Shown here in pieces: positions 24,701-32,567 of a stretch of DNA of 64,000 bases. A program made the position numbers and the translations under genes. The stretch is taken from NCBI GenBank assembly GCA_965220285.1, contig OZ244818.1, forward strand, positions 2,356,001 to 2,420,000. The letters run 5' to 3'. The notes below the pieces were generated by a model. It was not told the origin of the DNA and did no database searches. It saw nothing but the letters and a program-made list of their open reading frames with translations. This stretch comes from Bin5 sp009843665 (GTDB lineage Bacteria; Chloroflexota; Anaerolineae; Caldilineales; Caldilineaceae). Positions within the stretch are counted from its first letter, which is position 1, and the number at the start of each line of letters is the position of its first letter.

Positions 24701-26834
24701 CATGACCATTCGGCTGCAGCAGGAACGACGTGGATTCGCCGAAACCGATTTCCGCTCCCTCAAGCTCCACTACGACGAACAGGTGCTGCAGATCCACGTG
24801 ATGGCGGAATTCGCGCAGCAGGGCCTGGGCTCGATGGCCGACGCCCTGCGCTTGGCCATGGACTACTTCAGCTTGCCCCAAGAGGAGTTTTTGCAGCGCT
24901 GGCTGCCAAATCGGGACAGAGAAATCTCGCGCCAGACCACACCTGAATCATGGCGTACCGTCGTCGATAGCTTGAATAATCCCATCCAGCGCCGCATCGT
25001 GGCAGACAATCGAGAGCGGACAAACGTCCTAGTGCTCGCCGGCCCCGGCTCCGGCAAGACGCGAGTATTGGTGCATCGGATCGCCTATCTGATACGCGTG
25101 AGACGTGAAAACCCGCGCAGCATCTTGGCACTCGCGTACAACCGGCACGCTGCTGTCGAAATCCGCCGACGCTTGGCAGATCTGATCGGCGATGATGCCC
25201 GCGGGGTGATCGTGCTTACCTGCCACGCGCTCGCAATGCGCTTAACGGGAGCCAGCTTTTCGGGGCGGGCGAACCAACTTGACGACGAGGACTTCAAGGA
25301 GATTCTTCGTCAAGCGACCTCTTTGCTACGCGGAGAAGGACTGCCCCCCGAAGAGGCGGACGAAATGCGGACACTCCTGCTGAAAGGCTTCCGCTGGATC
25401 TTGGTGGACGAGTACCAGGATATTGGGCCCGATGAGTACGATCTGATCTCCGCGCTGGCGGGCCGAACTCGTGCTGAAGAGGATGACAAGCTGAGCCTCT
25501 TTGCAGTGGGTGACGACGACCAGAATATCTATGCCTTCAACGGATCATCGGTGGAGTTTATTCGCCGTTTCGAGGCGGACTACAAAGCTAAGCCGGTCTA
25601 CCTGACCGACAACTACCGATCCACCGCCCATATTATCAAGGCCGCTAATGCGGTAATCGCGCCGGCGCGGCAAAGAATGAAGACTGAAAATCCAATCCAT
25701 ATTGATCGGGCGCGCAGGAAGAACCAGGACGGCGACGTATGGACTGACCTTGACCCGGTCGCCCAAGGTCGAGTTCAAATTCTGCCGGTCGGCGACACGC
25801 CAGTCACTCAGGCCCAGGCGGTCATCGCAGAGCTGAAACGGCTGTCCGAATTTGCTCCATCCTGGGACTGGTCTGCCTGCGCGGTGGTGGCGCGCACATG
25901 GCGCTATCTGGACCCGGTGCGCAGCCTGTGCGCACTAGAGGGAATACCGGTGCAGATGGCGAACGAAGAATTTTCAGTCGTCTGGCATCTGCGGGAGACA
26001 CAGGCCCTCGTGAACTGGCTGCGAGGACGAGATTCGCTCCTGGTGCAAAGTGCCGATCTAAGAGACTGGTTGGAACGACAACCTGCGAGTCAGTGGACGG
26101 AATTGCTGGAGGAAGCGATCGCCGCCTACGAATTGGAGACTGGCGACGCGGAAACAGCGGTGACTCAGTTCATTGAGTGGCTGGCTGAGTGGGGACGTGA
26201 CCTACGCCGCCGCCAGCGCGGTCTGCTCCTGCTGACCGCCCATCGCGCGAAGGGGCTGGAGTTCGACCACGTGGTTGTACTGGACGGAGGTTGGGATGGC
26301 TTCGGCCCCGGCGAGGATGCGGATGCCCCGCGCCGGCTATTTTACGTGGCCATGAGCCGCGCACGGCAGACCCTCACCCTGGCGCGCTTTCCTGGCGTGC
26401 ACCCGTTCCAGAAGGCCCTACAGGATAACCCTTCAGTGCTGCACCGCCCAACGTCTGTCACACTCCCGCCGGCGGCGCCGGAACTTGCCCACCGCTATAC
26501 ACGGCTCAACCTGCGGAACGTCTTTCTGAGCTACGCAGGGTACCGGCATCCCAACCATCCCCTGCACCGCGCCATTGCCGCGCTTTCCCCAGGCGATCCA
26601 CTGCAGATGCGGGCCGGAAAAGGTAAGTGGGAAGTACTGGATCGCAAGGGCATGGTCGTCGGACAGCTTGCCGGCAGTTTCAAAGCCCCTTCGGGAACGC
26701 GGTGCACCTCTGCCAAAGTCTTGGCCATCGCTACCTGGAGAAGCGAGTACTCAGAACCGCAGTTCCAGAAGAAGCATCTCTGCAATTCTTGGGAAGTCGT
26801 AGTGCCGGAGCTGGTGTTCGAGCCGGATTCGTAG
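21702..26834 (+). CDS. Exonuclease-RecQ-UvrD three-part helicase fusion
   Basis: This very long protein (about 1,710 residues) joins three enzymatic modules; numbering here is from a GTG at 21687. Residues 24-160 look like a DEDD 3'-5' exonuclease: LDFE, HNLIDFD and the late D-x-x-x-D of NDPKLDCD. A C-x4-C-x2-C cluster (270-278) precedes a RecQ-type SF2 helicase with Walker A PTGAGKS (328-334), DEAH (431-434) and FGMGIDKPDVR. A middle segment includes winged-helix-like parts. The C-terminal third is a UvrD/PcrA-type SF1 helicase: AGPGSGKT, DEYQD, GDDDQNIYAF, DNYRST and HRAKGLEF. Such fusions are known in bacteria but their role is not settled; DNA repair or phage defence is possible. It converges on ogt with a 9-bp gap. 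Confidence 0.85.
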   Translation: MGRNTIGSPDGDSRRSFDCISLDFEVGVQDCRIHKFAAVRPETNQSLVFPGAGDGLGAALGKLDDLAGGADFLLGHNLIDFDLPHLQAAAPRLRLLRLPAVDTLRLNPLAFPRNPYHHLVKHYQDGLLKRGRINDPKLDCDLALELFRDQKRALQSTSTDLLTAWHWLTTAKNGEGFDRVFASLRGSRRPSDAEASEAIRALLAGVACQTHGREVMTEAVGYGWALAYALAWLSVSGGNSVIPPWVRHQFPDAGRLVRRLRDTACADPSCKWCRERHDARKELNHWFGFPDFRPEPTDQAGRPMQQSVIETAMAGEHLLAILPTGAGKSLCYQIPALSRYDKTGALTVVISPLVALMADQVAGLERQGIDCCVTVNGLLSMPERANALDRVRLGDAGILLISPEQLRSVSLRRVLEQREIGAWVMDEAHCLSEWGHDFRPDYRYVGRFIRERAGEEPIPPVLCLTATAKPDVKDGIVDYFQKELGIELTVFDGGAQRTNLEFVVVKTSNAEKHAHVHQILMADLPTDQPGGAIVYCATRRQTEELTEFLQIKGVEADFFHAGVPPETKKNVQQSFIGGELRVIAATNAFGMGIDKPDVRLVVHADIPGSLENYLQEAGRAGRDQQAARCVLLYTQDDVERQFGMSARSRLTRREIHGVLRALRNLDRKKRRGDEVVATAGEILREDEEKAFERDSTTDDTRVRTAIAWLEEAVLLTREENRVQVFPSSLRVSSKEEARDKLEKPSIPHSYRRQLMTIAEKMIEADADEGITTDDLMFASGLTPEGVRSALDDLEQLGIASNDTVLTAFVHTGVQHSSQRRFLEAAELEEALITTMQEMAPDMGKGDTSFLHLRLATQRLKDDGHTYALPERVRRIIRSIAADGRGEGGGGGSLGIRGRDTETMRVTLQREWSDLEKTAALRREAAKRLLDHILSSLPQGIRGTDLLAETTLGKLLTAIKSDLTLRSKFKHPDKLRDRALLWLHEQEVIRLHKGLAVFRPAMTIRLQQERRGFAETDFRSLKLHYDEQVLQIHVMAEFAQQGLGSMADALRLAMDYFSLPQEEFLQRWLPNRDREISRQTTPESWRTVVDSLNNPIQRRIVADNRERTNVLVLAGPGSGKTRVLVHRIAYLIRVRRENPRSILALAYNRHAAVEIRRRLADLIGDDARGVIVLTCHALAMRLTGASFSGRANQLDDEDFKEILRQATSLLRGEGLPPEEADEMRTLLLKGFRWILVDEYQDIGPDEYDLISALAGRTRAEEDDKLSLFAVGDDDQNIYAFNGSSVEFIRRFEADYKAKPVYLTDNYRSTAHIIKAANAVIAPARQRMKTENPIHIDRARRKNQDGDVWTDLDPVAQGRVQILPVGDTPVTQAQAVIAELKRLSEFAPSWDWSACAVVARTWRYLDPVRSLCALEGIPVQMANEEFSVVWHLRETQALVNWLRGRDSLLVQSADLRDWLERQPASQWTELLEEAIAAYELETGDAETAVTQFIEWLAEWGRDLRRRQRGLLLLTAHRAKGLEFDHVVVLDGGWDGFGPGEDADAPRRLFYVAMSRARQTLTLARFPGVHPFQKALQDNPSVLHRPTSVTLPPAAPELAHRYTRLNLRNVFLSYAGYRHPNHPLHRAIAALSPGDPLQMRAGKGKWEVLDRKGMVVGQLAGSFKAPSGTRCTSAKVLAIATWRSEYSEPQFQKKHLCNSWEVVVPELVFEPDS

Positions 26835-26843
26835 TCTCCCCCT

Positions 26844-27368
26844 CTACACCAACAACACCCCCTCATGTCGCAGCAGCCACTCCTTACGCCACAACCCACC
26901 CCCGTACCCGGTCAACTTCGCACGCCCGCCGCTGCCGATAATGCGATGGCAGGGCACAATAATAGCAACCGGATTGCGCCCGTTGGCCGCGCCCACCGCG
27001 CGCACCGCCTTGGGGTTGTCAATGGCTACGGCGATGTCCTGGTAACTGGCGGTCTGGCCGTAGCCGACGCTGAGAAGCTGTTGCCACACCTGGCGCTGGA
27101 ACGGAGTGCCCCCCAGGTCCAGGGGCAGATCGAAGCAGCGTAAGTCGCCGGCGAAATAGGCGTCCAACTGGCGCCGCACCTCCTCCAGCAGCGGATGCGC
27201 GCCCGCCTCCTGCGAAGATGAGGCCGCGGACCGACCTCCCACTCCGCTTACCTCTTCACCTTCTCCTGCCTGTTCCCCGGCAAATTCGACCCTGCTCACC
27301 GCCGTGTCCGTGGCGCAGATTTCGATGGACCCGATAGGGGAATTGTAATTCAAGACTGACAAAGACAC
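26844..27368 (-). CDS. ogt: Methylated-DNA-protein cysteine methyltransferase
   Basis: This 174-residue suicide repair protein removes methyl groups from O6-methylguanine onto its own cysteine. The active-site motif PCHRII has the acceptor C140. The helix-turn-helix segment (TASYQDIAVAIDNPKAVRAVGAANGRNP) and GYGGGLWRKEWLLRHEG are typical of Ogt/MGMT. The start is a GTG. It lies between the helicase fusion (convergent) and nurA (same strand), within a DNA-repair block. A heptamer tract fills the space upstream. Confidence 0.93.
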   Translation of the reverse strand: MSLSVLNYNSPIGSIEICATDTAVSRVEFAGEQAGEGEEVSGVGGRSAASSSQEAGAHPLLEEVRRQLDAYFAGDLRCFDLPLDLGGTPFQRQVWQQLLSVGYGQTASYQDIAVAIDNPKAVRAVGAANGRNPVAIIVPCHRIIGSGGRAKLTGYGGGLWRKEWLLRHEGVLLV

Positions 27369-27440
27369 TGTTTACTCCATGATGTTTAGGATTTGAATAG
27401 TGCGATGACACAAGGCTTCCACACGCCAAAGACCTGCACA

Positions 27441-27502
27441 CTCACTGACTAATGACTACTGACCACTGACTACTGACCACTAACCACTAACCACTGACCA
27501 CT
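27441..27502. repeat. Degenerate heptamer tandem repeat, locus 5 (longest)
   Basis: Eight or more units of CTGACCA, CTGACTA and CTAACCA type run between nurA's stop and the ogt promoter region. This is the longest of the seven tracts. Confidence 0.8.
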
Positions 27503-27509
27503 GCCGTTC

Positions 27510-28721
27510 CTACCGTCGCATCTGCTTGCTGCGCTGCTTGCGCGTGATGGTCATCGCCATGCCCTGCTCCTGCAGAAAATCCTGGTAGAGCCGGTAAAAG
27601 CGCTGGCGGTCCTGCTGCTGAATGACCGCGGTGACGTCCGCCGCCTCCAGCACGTAGGGATAGCCGCTGCCAACGACCGCCTCGGCCAGAACCAGAGCGA
27701 CGACCTCGTCGGCGCGGCCGGACTCCAGCAGCCAGCGCGGGATCTCCAGCCGGGCCGGTGGGTTCTCCATACTGACCCGCGCCAGGCAGAAACAGACCTG
27801 CTTATAAAAGTCGGCGCGGCCTGCATCGCTAAGGCGGTCCGGGCGTGCGCATATCCAGAACGGGCTGCGATCACCCCAGCTGAACAGCGTTTCCCGCAGC
27901 AGGTACGCGTCGTTGATCTGCGCCGGCGCCACCAGGCCGTGCAGCCTGGCCAGCAGGGTGACAAGGTCGCGGCTGTAGGTGTTGTCCACATAGCCGACCA
28001 GCGGCGTACGCGTGCGCTCGGAGCAGGCCAGCAACTCTTGCACAGCCTGGATATAGCCGTGTTCACGGCCGGCGCGCAGCTGCCCGGCAAAGGAGATGAT
28101 CAGCGAGCCGTCGAGAAAACAGACCGGCCTGCGCTCAAACGGCCGCTCCGCACAGCGCTCCATGAACTCCCGCAGCTTGGCGCACTCAAGGATGAAGCGC
28201 TCCTGGTTCACTCGCCAGTTGGGGAAGACACCGTCGTCGCCGCCGGAATCGAGCAGCTCGTCCGGCGCCAGCACCTCGAAGGAGATATCCTTCTCGTAGC
28301 GTCCGGCCGCGTCACCATCCGTCGCCGTGCAGCGGTCGTTGAAGAACCAGCCGATCTGCACCGCGCCCACCGGGGGAGCGTAGTCGGTGGTGGGGATGAT
28401 CTGGCTGCCGTCCACCGCCAGCGCGGGCCGGCCTTCGAGCGTCTCCAGTGCCCAGTGACGGGCCTGCTCACGGTTCTGCCAGGCCGCGCCCAGCGGGATG
28501 CGCATACCGTCGGCGCGGTCGAACTCTGCCGTGGGCAGCGCGCCGGGCCAGGCGTCGTCAATGGCGTCGAGCTTGCGGTTCAGGGAAGCGGCTGAGTCGG
28601 TCTTCAACTCCTCCAGCCACCCCTTCATGCGCCTCTGCTCCTCCCGCCGTTCGTGGTCGTATGCAGAGAACAGCCCCTTCTTCCGGTCCAACGCAGCGGC
28701 CGCCGCGCTTCGTACAAACAT
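27510..28721 (-). CDS. nurA: NurA domain nuclease
   Basis: This 403-residue protein shows the NurA pattern: LAVDGSQIIP with D104 and CFLDGSLIISFAG with D204, the two aspartates that hold manganese in the active site of this 5'-3' single- and double-strand nuclease. NurA works with the HerA translocase in end resection in archaea and some bacteria. No herA is present in the window. The extra N-terminal 90 residues are charged and helical. A GAGGTGAG site precedes the start. It forms a repair block with ogt and the helicase fusion. The upstream gap of about 300 bp (28722-29021) shows no gene. Confidence 0.85.
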   Translation of the reverse strand: MFVRSAAAAALDRKKGLFSAYDHERREEQRRMKGWLEELKTDSAASLNRKLDAIDDAWPGALPTAEFDRADGMRIPLGAAWQNREQARHWALETLEGRPALAVDGSQIIPTTDYAPPVGAVQIGWFFNDRCTATDGDAAGRYEKDISFEVLAPDELLDSGGDDGVFPNWRVNQERFILECAKLREFMERCAERPFERRPVCFLDGSLIISFAGQLRAGREHGYIQAVQELLACSERTRTPLVGYVDNTYSRDLVTLLARLHGLVAPAQINDAYLLRETLFSWGDRSPFWICARPDRLSDAGRADFYKQVCFCLARVSMENPPARLEIPRWLLESGRADEVVALVLAEAVVGSGYPYVLEAADVTAVIQQQDRQRFYRLYQDFLQEQGMAMTITRKQRSKQMRR

Positions 28722-29021
28722 TCAGTCTCACCTCAACAAGATAAGGACACCGGCTCTACTGCACCGCGTGCCGCATGCAGACGGAGTTCTACTACAGAAG
28801 TCTCCAACACAGACATTGACAGTATAGCACATTCGTGCATATTTTCCCTTGCACTATCCGACTATGTTATGATTAGATTAGACTAAGCGCTGCTTTTCCT
28901 ACCACATGGTGTCTCAGTTTTGCATACCCCAAGAAGCTAGTGGATCAGGTCGGCACAAGCGCTCCAATTTCAGAACGGCAGCGTACCCGATATACACGCA
29001 ACGTTTCCCGTGGTATCGCAG

Positions 29022-30572
29022 ATGCCTCCAAACGCAGAGGAGAGCTTGAAGAGAAGAGAGGGGAGAAGAGTTTCCCCCGCGTACGGCGCGCTGGGGTTCG
29101 GTCTCCTGCTGCTGATGATCCTCCTGGCCGCCTGCAGCGGAATCCGCCCCTCAACCGCGGAAGAGGAAGACCCGCTGGCCGCGCTCGGCGCGATGCCGCA
29201 TTATGAGATCGAGTTCTCCCTCAGCGACGATCTCATCTTTCTGCAAGGGTCGGCCCGTGTGCGCGTCCCCAACACCAGCGACGACCCCTGGACGCACCTG
29301 GTCTTTCGCCTCTACCCGGCCTTACCCCACTACGGCGGCGAGTTCAGCATTCAGAACGTGACGGTCGAGGGCAGCACCGCACCCTTCGTCTACCTGGAGC
29401 AGAACACGGCCATACGGGTGGACCTGCCGCGGGCGTTGCTGCGCGGGCAGACAACAAATGTCTACCTGAGCTGGCAGCTGCGCGTCCCGCACTGGGGCGC
29501 GGATACGACGGGGGCCTACCGCCTCTTCGGCCTCAGCCAGGAGTTCCTGAGCCTGCCGCTCTTTTACCCCTCGCTCGCCGTCTACCTGCCGGGGCCGACC
29601 GCAGCCAGCGGTCGCTGGTGGCTGGAACGGGGCACCAGCCGCGGGGACGCGGCCTTCAACTACATCTCCCAGTTCGTCGTTACCGGCACCCTCCCCATCG
29701 ATCAGATCCCCGTGGCCAGCGGCCAGCTGATCACCTCCACGGTGGTCGGTGAGCAGCATATCCAACACCGGTGGGAGACGGATCTGTCGCGCGAGTTCTT
29801 CGTCCACATGAGCAACCGCTTCCAGTCCGACAGTCTGGACGCATACGGCACACGCGTCACCAGCTACTGGCTGCCCGAGCATGAAGAGGCGGGGCGGGCC
29901 GTTCTGCAGCACACCGCGGCCGCGCTGCGGGTGTACAGCGACTGGTTTGGGCCTTATCCCTACCCGGACCTGCGCGTGGCGTCGGCGCCGATCAGCTTCC
30001 GGGGGATGGAGTACCCGCAGGTCTTCCTATTGGGCGTACAGCTCTATGACCGCTACCGGGACCAATTGGAGATCCGGGCGGTCCACGAAGTCGCGCATCA
30101 GTGGTGGTACCAGCTTGTGCACAACGATCCGGTCAACCAGCCCTGGGTCGATGAGGGGCTGGCCGAATACTCCAGCCGCATCTACTATGAGGCGGTGCAC
30201 GGCCCGGACGCGGCCGACATCCTGGAATACCGCCGCTGGCAGGCGGTCGTTGACGGGCTGATCAGCCGCGAACAGGACGCGCCGCTCGCGCAGCCTGTGA
30301 CCGCCTTTGCAGACGGAAGGATTTACGAGGGCATCGTCTACGGCAAGGGCGCACTCTTTTTCTCCGCGATCCGACGCACGCTTGGAGAGCGGGAATTCAA
30401 GCAATTTTTGCAAAACTACCTGGCCGACTATCAGTACAAGATCATTACGCCCGCGGATATGCTGACGGCGTTGCGCGGGGTCGACCCGGAGGTCGCCGAC
30501 GTGCTGTTCAACGAATGGATCGGGCCGCTGGCGAGCCGGCCGCCGCAAAGTGCGGCGCGCCAGACCGAGTGA
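29022..30572 (+). CDS. M1 family metallopeptidase, lipoprotein
   Basis: This protein of about 516 residues has a lipoprotein signal (LLLLMILLAACSG), a beta-sandwich N-terminal part and the gluzincin motif HEVAHQWW with the third zinc ligand in WVDEGLAEYSS. The exopeptidase sequence appears as FRGMEYPQV rather than the canonical GAMEN. It should be an extracytoplasmic M1-type peptidase. The start is uncertain: GTG 29010, ATG 29022 and TTG 29058 (MKRREGRR, just behind GAGGAG) are in frame, and the last would give the most compact signal. crcB follows 50 bp downstream. Confidence 0.85.
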   Translation: MPPNAEESLKRREGRRVSPAYGALGFGLLLLMILLAACSGIRPSTAEEEDPLAALGAMPHYEIEFSLSDDLIFLQGSARVRVPNTSDDPWTHLVFRLYPALPHYGGEFSIQNVTVEGSTAPFVYLEQNTAIRVDLPRALLRGQTTNVYLSWQLRVPHWGADTTGAYRLFGLSQEFLSLPLFYPSLAVYLPGPTAASGRWWLERGTSRGDAAFNYISQFVVTGTLPIDQIPVASGQLITSTVVGEQHIQHRWETDLSREFFVHMSNRFQSDSLDAYGTRVTSYWLPEHEEAGRAVLQHTAAALRVYSDWFGPYPYPDLRVASAPISFRGMEYPQVFLLGVQLYDRYRDQLEIRAVHEVAHQWWYQLVHNDPVNQPWVDEGLAEYSSRIYYEAVHGPDAADILEYRRWQAVVDGLISREQDAPLAQPVTAFADGRIYEGIVYGKGALFFSAIRRTLGEREFKQFLQNYLADYQYKIITPADMLTALRGVDPEVADVLFNEWIGPLASRPPQSAARQTE

Positions 30573-30622
30573 GCACCGTGCGGCCGCGGCAATCGGCAAC
30601 GAGCGCGCAGGCGAACTGAGCA

Positions 30623-31006
30623 ATGGCGAACGTTCTTTGGATCGGCCTGGGCGCCGTGCTGGGCGCCAACGCCCGCTACTTCGTCAGCCTGTGGCTGGCA
30701 GCGAAGCTGGGGCCGGCCTTCCCCTACGGAACGCTGACCGTGAACGCCGCCGGCAGCCTGCTGCTCGGCTTCCTCGTGGCGGCCGCCTCCCACTATCTTG
30801 CCCTGTCACCCCAGCTGCGGCTCCTTCTGTTCGTCGGCTTCCTCGGCTCCTTCACCACCTTCTCCACCTTCGCCGTCGAGAGCATCGACCTCTGGCAGAA
30901 CGGCCGCGTCTGGGCCGGCCTGGCCAATATCCTCGCCAACAACGGCCTCAGCCTCCTCTGCGCAGCGCTCGGCATCCTGCTGGCCGGTCAGTTCCATAAA
31001 CTGTGA
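30623..31006 (+). CDS. crcB: Fluoride ion channel CrcB/Fluc
   Basis: This 127-residue membrane protein has four hydrophobic helices and the Fluc signature parts: GAVLGANARY, YGTLTVNAAGSLLLGF and the GFLGSFTTFSTF loop that carries the phenylalanine box. It works as a dual-topology dimer that exports fluoride. A single gene is present, so a homodimer is expected. It follows the M1 peptidase by 50 bp. No fluoride riboswitch is visible in that short gap. Confidence 0.93.
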   Translation: MANVLWIGLGAVLGANARYFVSLWLAAKLGPAFPYGTLTVNAAGSLLLGFLVAAASHYLALSPQLRLLLFVGFLGSFTTFSTFAVESIDLWQNGRVWAGLANILANNGLSLLCAALGILLAGQFHKL

Positions 31007-31030
31007 CCCGAACAGTCGAAGAATAGCCCG

Positions 31031-31490
31031 GGGTGCATCCCAATATTGGGGTGAACTTTCCTGTACCTCGGGCAGCAACGGAGCCATGTCCAGTCCGCTC
31101 TCAACCCTGAAGGAGGTGAAGCGCCTCCTCTGACCACTAACCACTGACCACTGCAGTTCTGGGCGGTCGGGCCTATTCGGCCCTCCCTTGTGCGGGGGCT
31201 CCGCCCCCGCAACGCCCCCTCTCCTACAACATGCCTCGCCGACCTGGTGTCTACATTCGGGACGGGTGCCTGCCCGAGAGGGGTTCGCCACCCTACGTTC
31301 CTTCAGCCCCGTCAGTTCCCTGTAGGGGCAGGCCTTGTGCCTGCCCTCGCACGCCCAACTGACGGACCCCACCGTTAGGGCCAGGCCTGGCGCCTGCACT
31401 GCGTCTCGCCCAAAGACGGTAAACAACGCCAGCCACCGCTGGCACTGATTCCCCGCCAGACTGTTCCCACCCCCAATCTGGGATGCACCC
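31031..31490. mobile_element. MITE-like element C (460 bp) with 8-bp target duplication
   Basis: The element opens GGGTGCATCCCAATATTGGG and closes with the inverted form (CCCCCAATCTGGGATGCACCC minus overlap). It is flanked on both sides by ATAGCCCG (31023-31030 and 31491-31498), a perfect 8-bp target duplication. It contains a heptamer tract (31132-31154), the double-hairpin core, and TAGGGGCAGGC...GCCTGCCC stems. It lacks a gene. It is longer than element B by about 110 bp near the right end. The terminal motif equals that of the transposase-linked end at 63645. Confidence 0.75.
31132..31154. repeat. Degenerate heptamer tandem repeat, locus 6
   Basis: Three units of CTGACCA/CTAACCA type lie inside element C, at the matching position of the tract in element B. 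Confidence 0.65.
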
Positions 31491-31498
31491 ATAGCCCG

Positions 31499-32567
31499 CA
31501 TGGATTGGACACGACGGGCGTCCCCCTCTATACTGCCCTGGAACATCCGCCCTCACCATCCCAGAGCAATCGCATCAAAAACAGAGATATAACAGTGATA
31601 TAATAGCCCTGTGCCAGAATGCGAATAGGCATTGCTGAGAGCGTACTGCCATGAAGCCATGACTCCCGCTGACAAGGAATCTGAAAGCGATGCAGGGCCC
31701 TTGCAAGCCTGTAAGCTGCCCAATACCCAACAAAGACAGCGAGGAATCGTGCTCGAACTCACTCGCAAAAGACCAAAACAAGGAAAATTGCCCGCTCTGA
31801 CCCGACTTAGCCCGACCTTAACCGTCCGGACACGACGCCCTGCACCCCAACCGCCAGCCAACCGGCATGAGTTCTGTCGTGAGTTAGAGTAGTGGATGAG
31901 CATCGCAAAGAACTTGCCAGAACCGGGAACAGACTCCCAACACGGAAAAACTGGTGCAAAAGCGTAACGACAACAAGAGCCAAATCAAATATCGACCGAC
32001 ATAAACCGACTTAACCCGACTTATCACGCGATATTACGTTCAAACACGTCCCACCATGTCAGAGTTCGTACAACTCTCGCACAACCCGCGCCCACAATGG
32101 TACGAGACCCCCGGCGCCAGCCAAGCTCTCATCACAGCCCATCACATAGATCACAAGAACTGCAGTTCAGACATCACGCAAACACTCGTAAACGCTCATA
32201 AACTCTCGTCCAACACACAGACGAGAAAGCCAGTGACCCACCAACAAGACAAACAGTCCGCGATGAATGAAAGGCGCGCATCAGCGCCCAAGGGTTTCAT
32301 GCGCAGCATAACTTGACCATTTTGCGCCGAATAGCTCTCAACCCTCGACGCAGACGGAAAAACGCCCAAACCGGCATTTCTACCAAACGTTACCGTGCCG
32401 GTTGGAAAACTGACTATCTCTGGAGAGTTCTATCCCAATAAGATGCGATTGCCCTGCCTCACTCAAGTGAAGCCGTAGCGCATTGAATCAACCCTCGACT
32501 GCATTCCGATCAAGTTAACCGCAGACAGCAGGTTCGCGCACGCAATCAACCCCTACGGAGCCATGCA
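31499..32567. other. Gene-poor 1.07-kb gap with short CCGACTTA repeats
   Basis: No frame here looks coding; two short ones (31632 and 32056) have odd composition and no ribosome site. An extended -10 (TGATATAAT, 31596-31604) is present. Short direct repeats of CCCGACTTA/CCGACTTA type occur near 31801 and 32007-32025. GC content drops clearly relative to both sides. Confidence 0.4.

Noticed and set aside
27441..27502. Possible CRISPR array
   Set aside because: The unit is only 7 bp with no spacers; it is a simple tandem repeat. No cas gene is present in the window.
30573..30622. Fluoride riboswitch before crcB
   Set aside because: The gap is only 50 bp and the expected conserved motif of the crcB riboswitch is absent.
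31632..31892. Short plus-strand frame of 86 codons
   Set aside because: No ribosome site, unusual composition and no family; treated as part of a non-coding gap.
32056..32316. Second short frame of 86 codons in the same gap
   Set aside because: Same reasons; Thr/His/Ser/Gln-rich and not conserved-looking.
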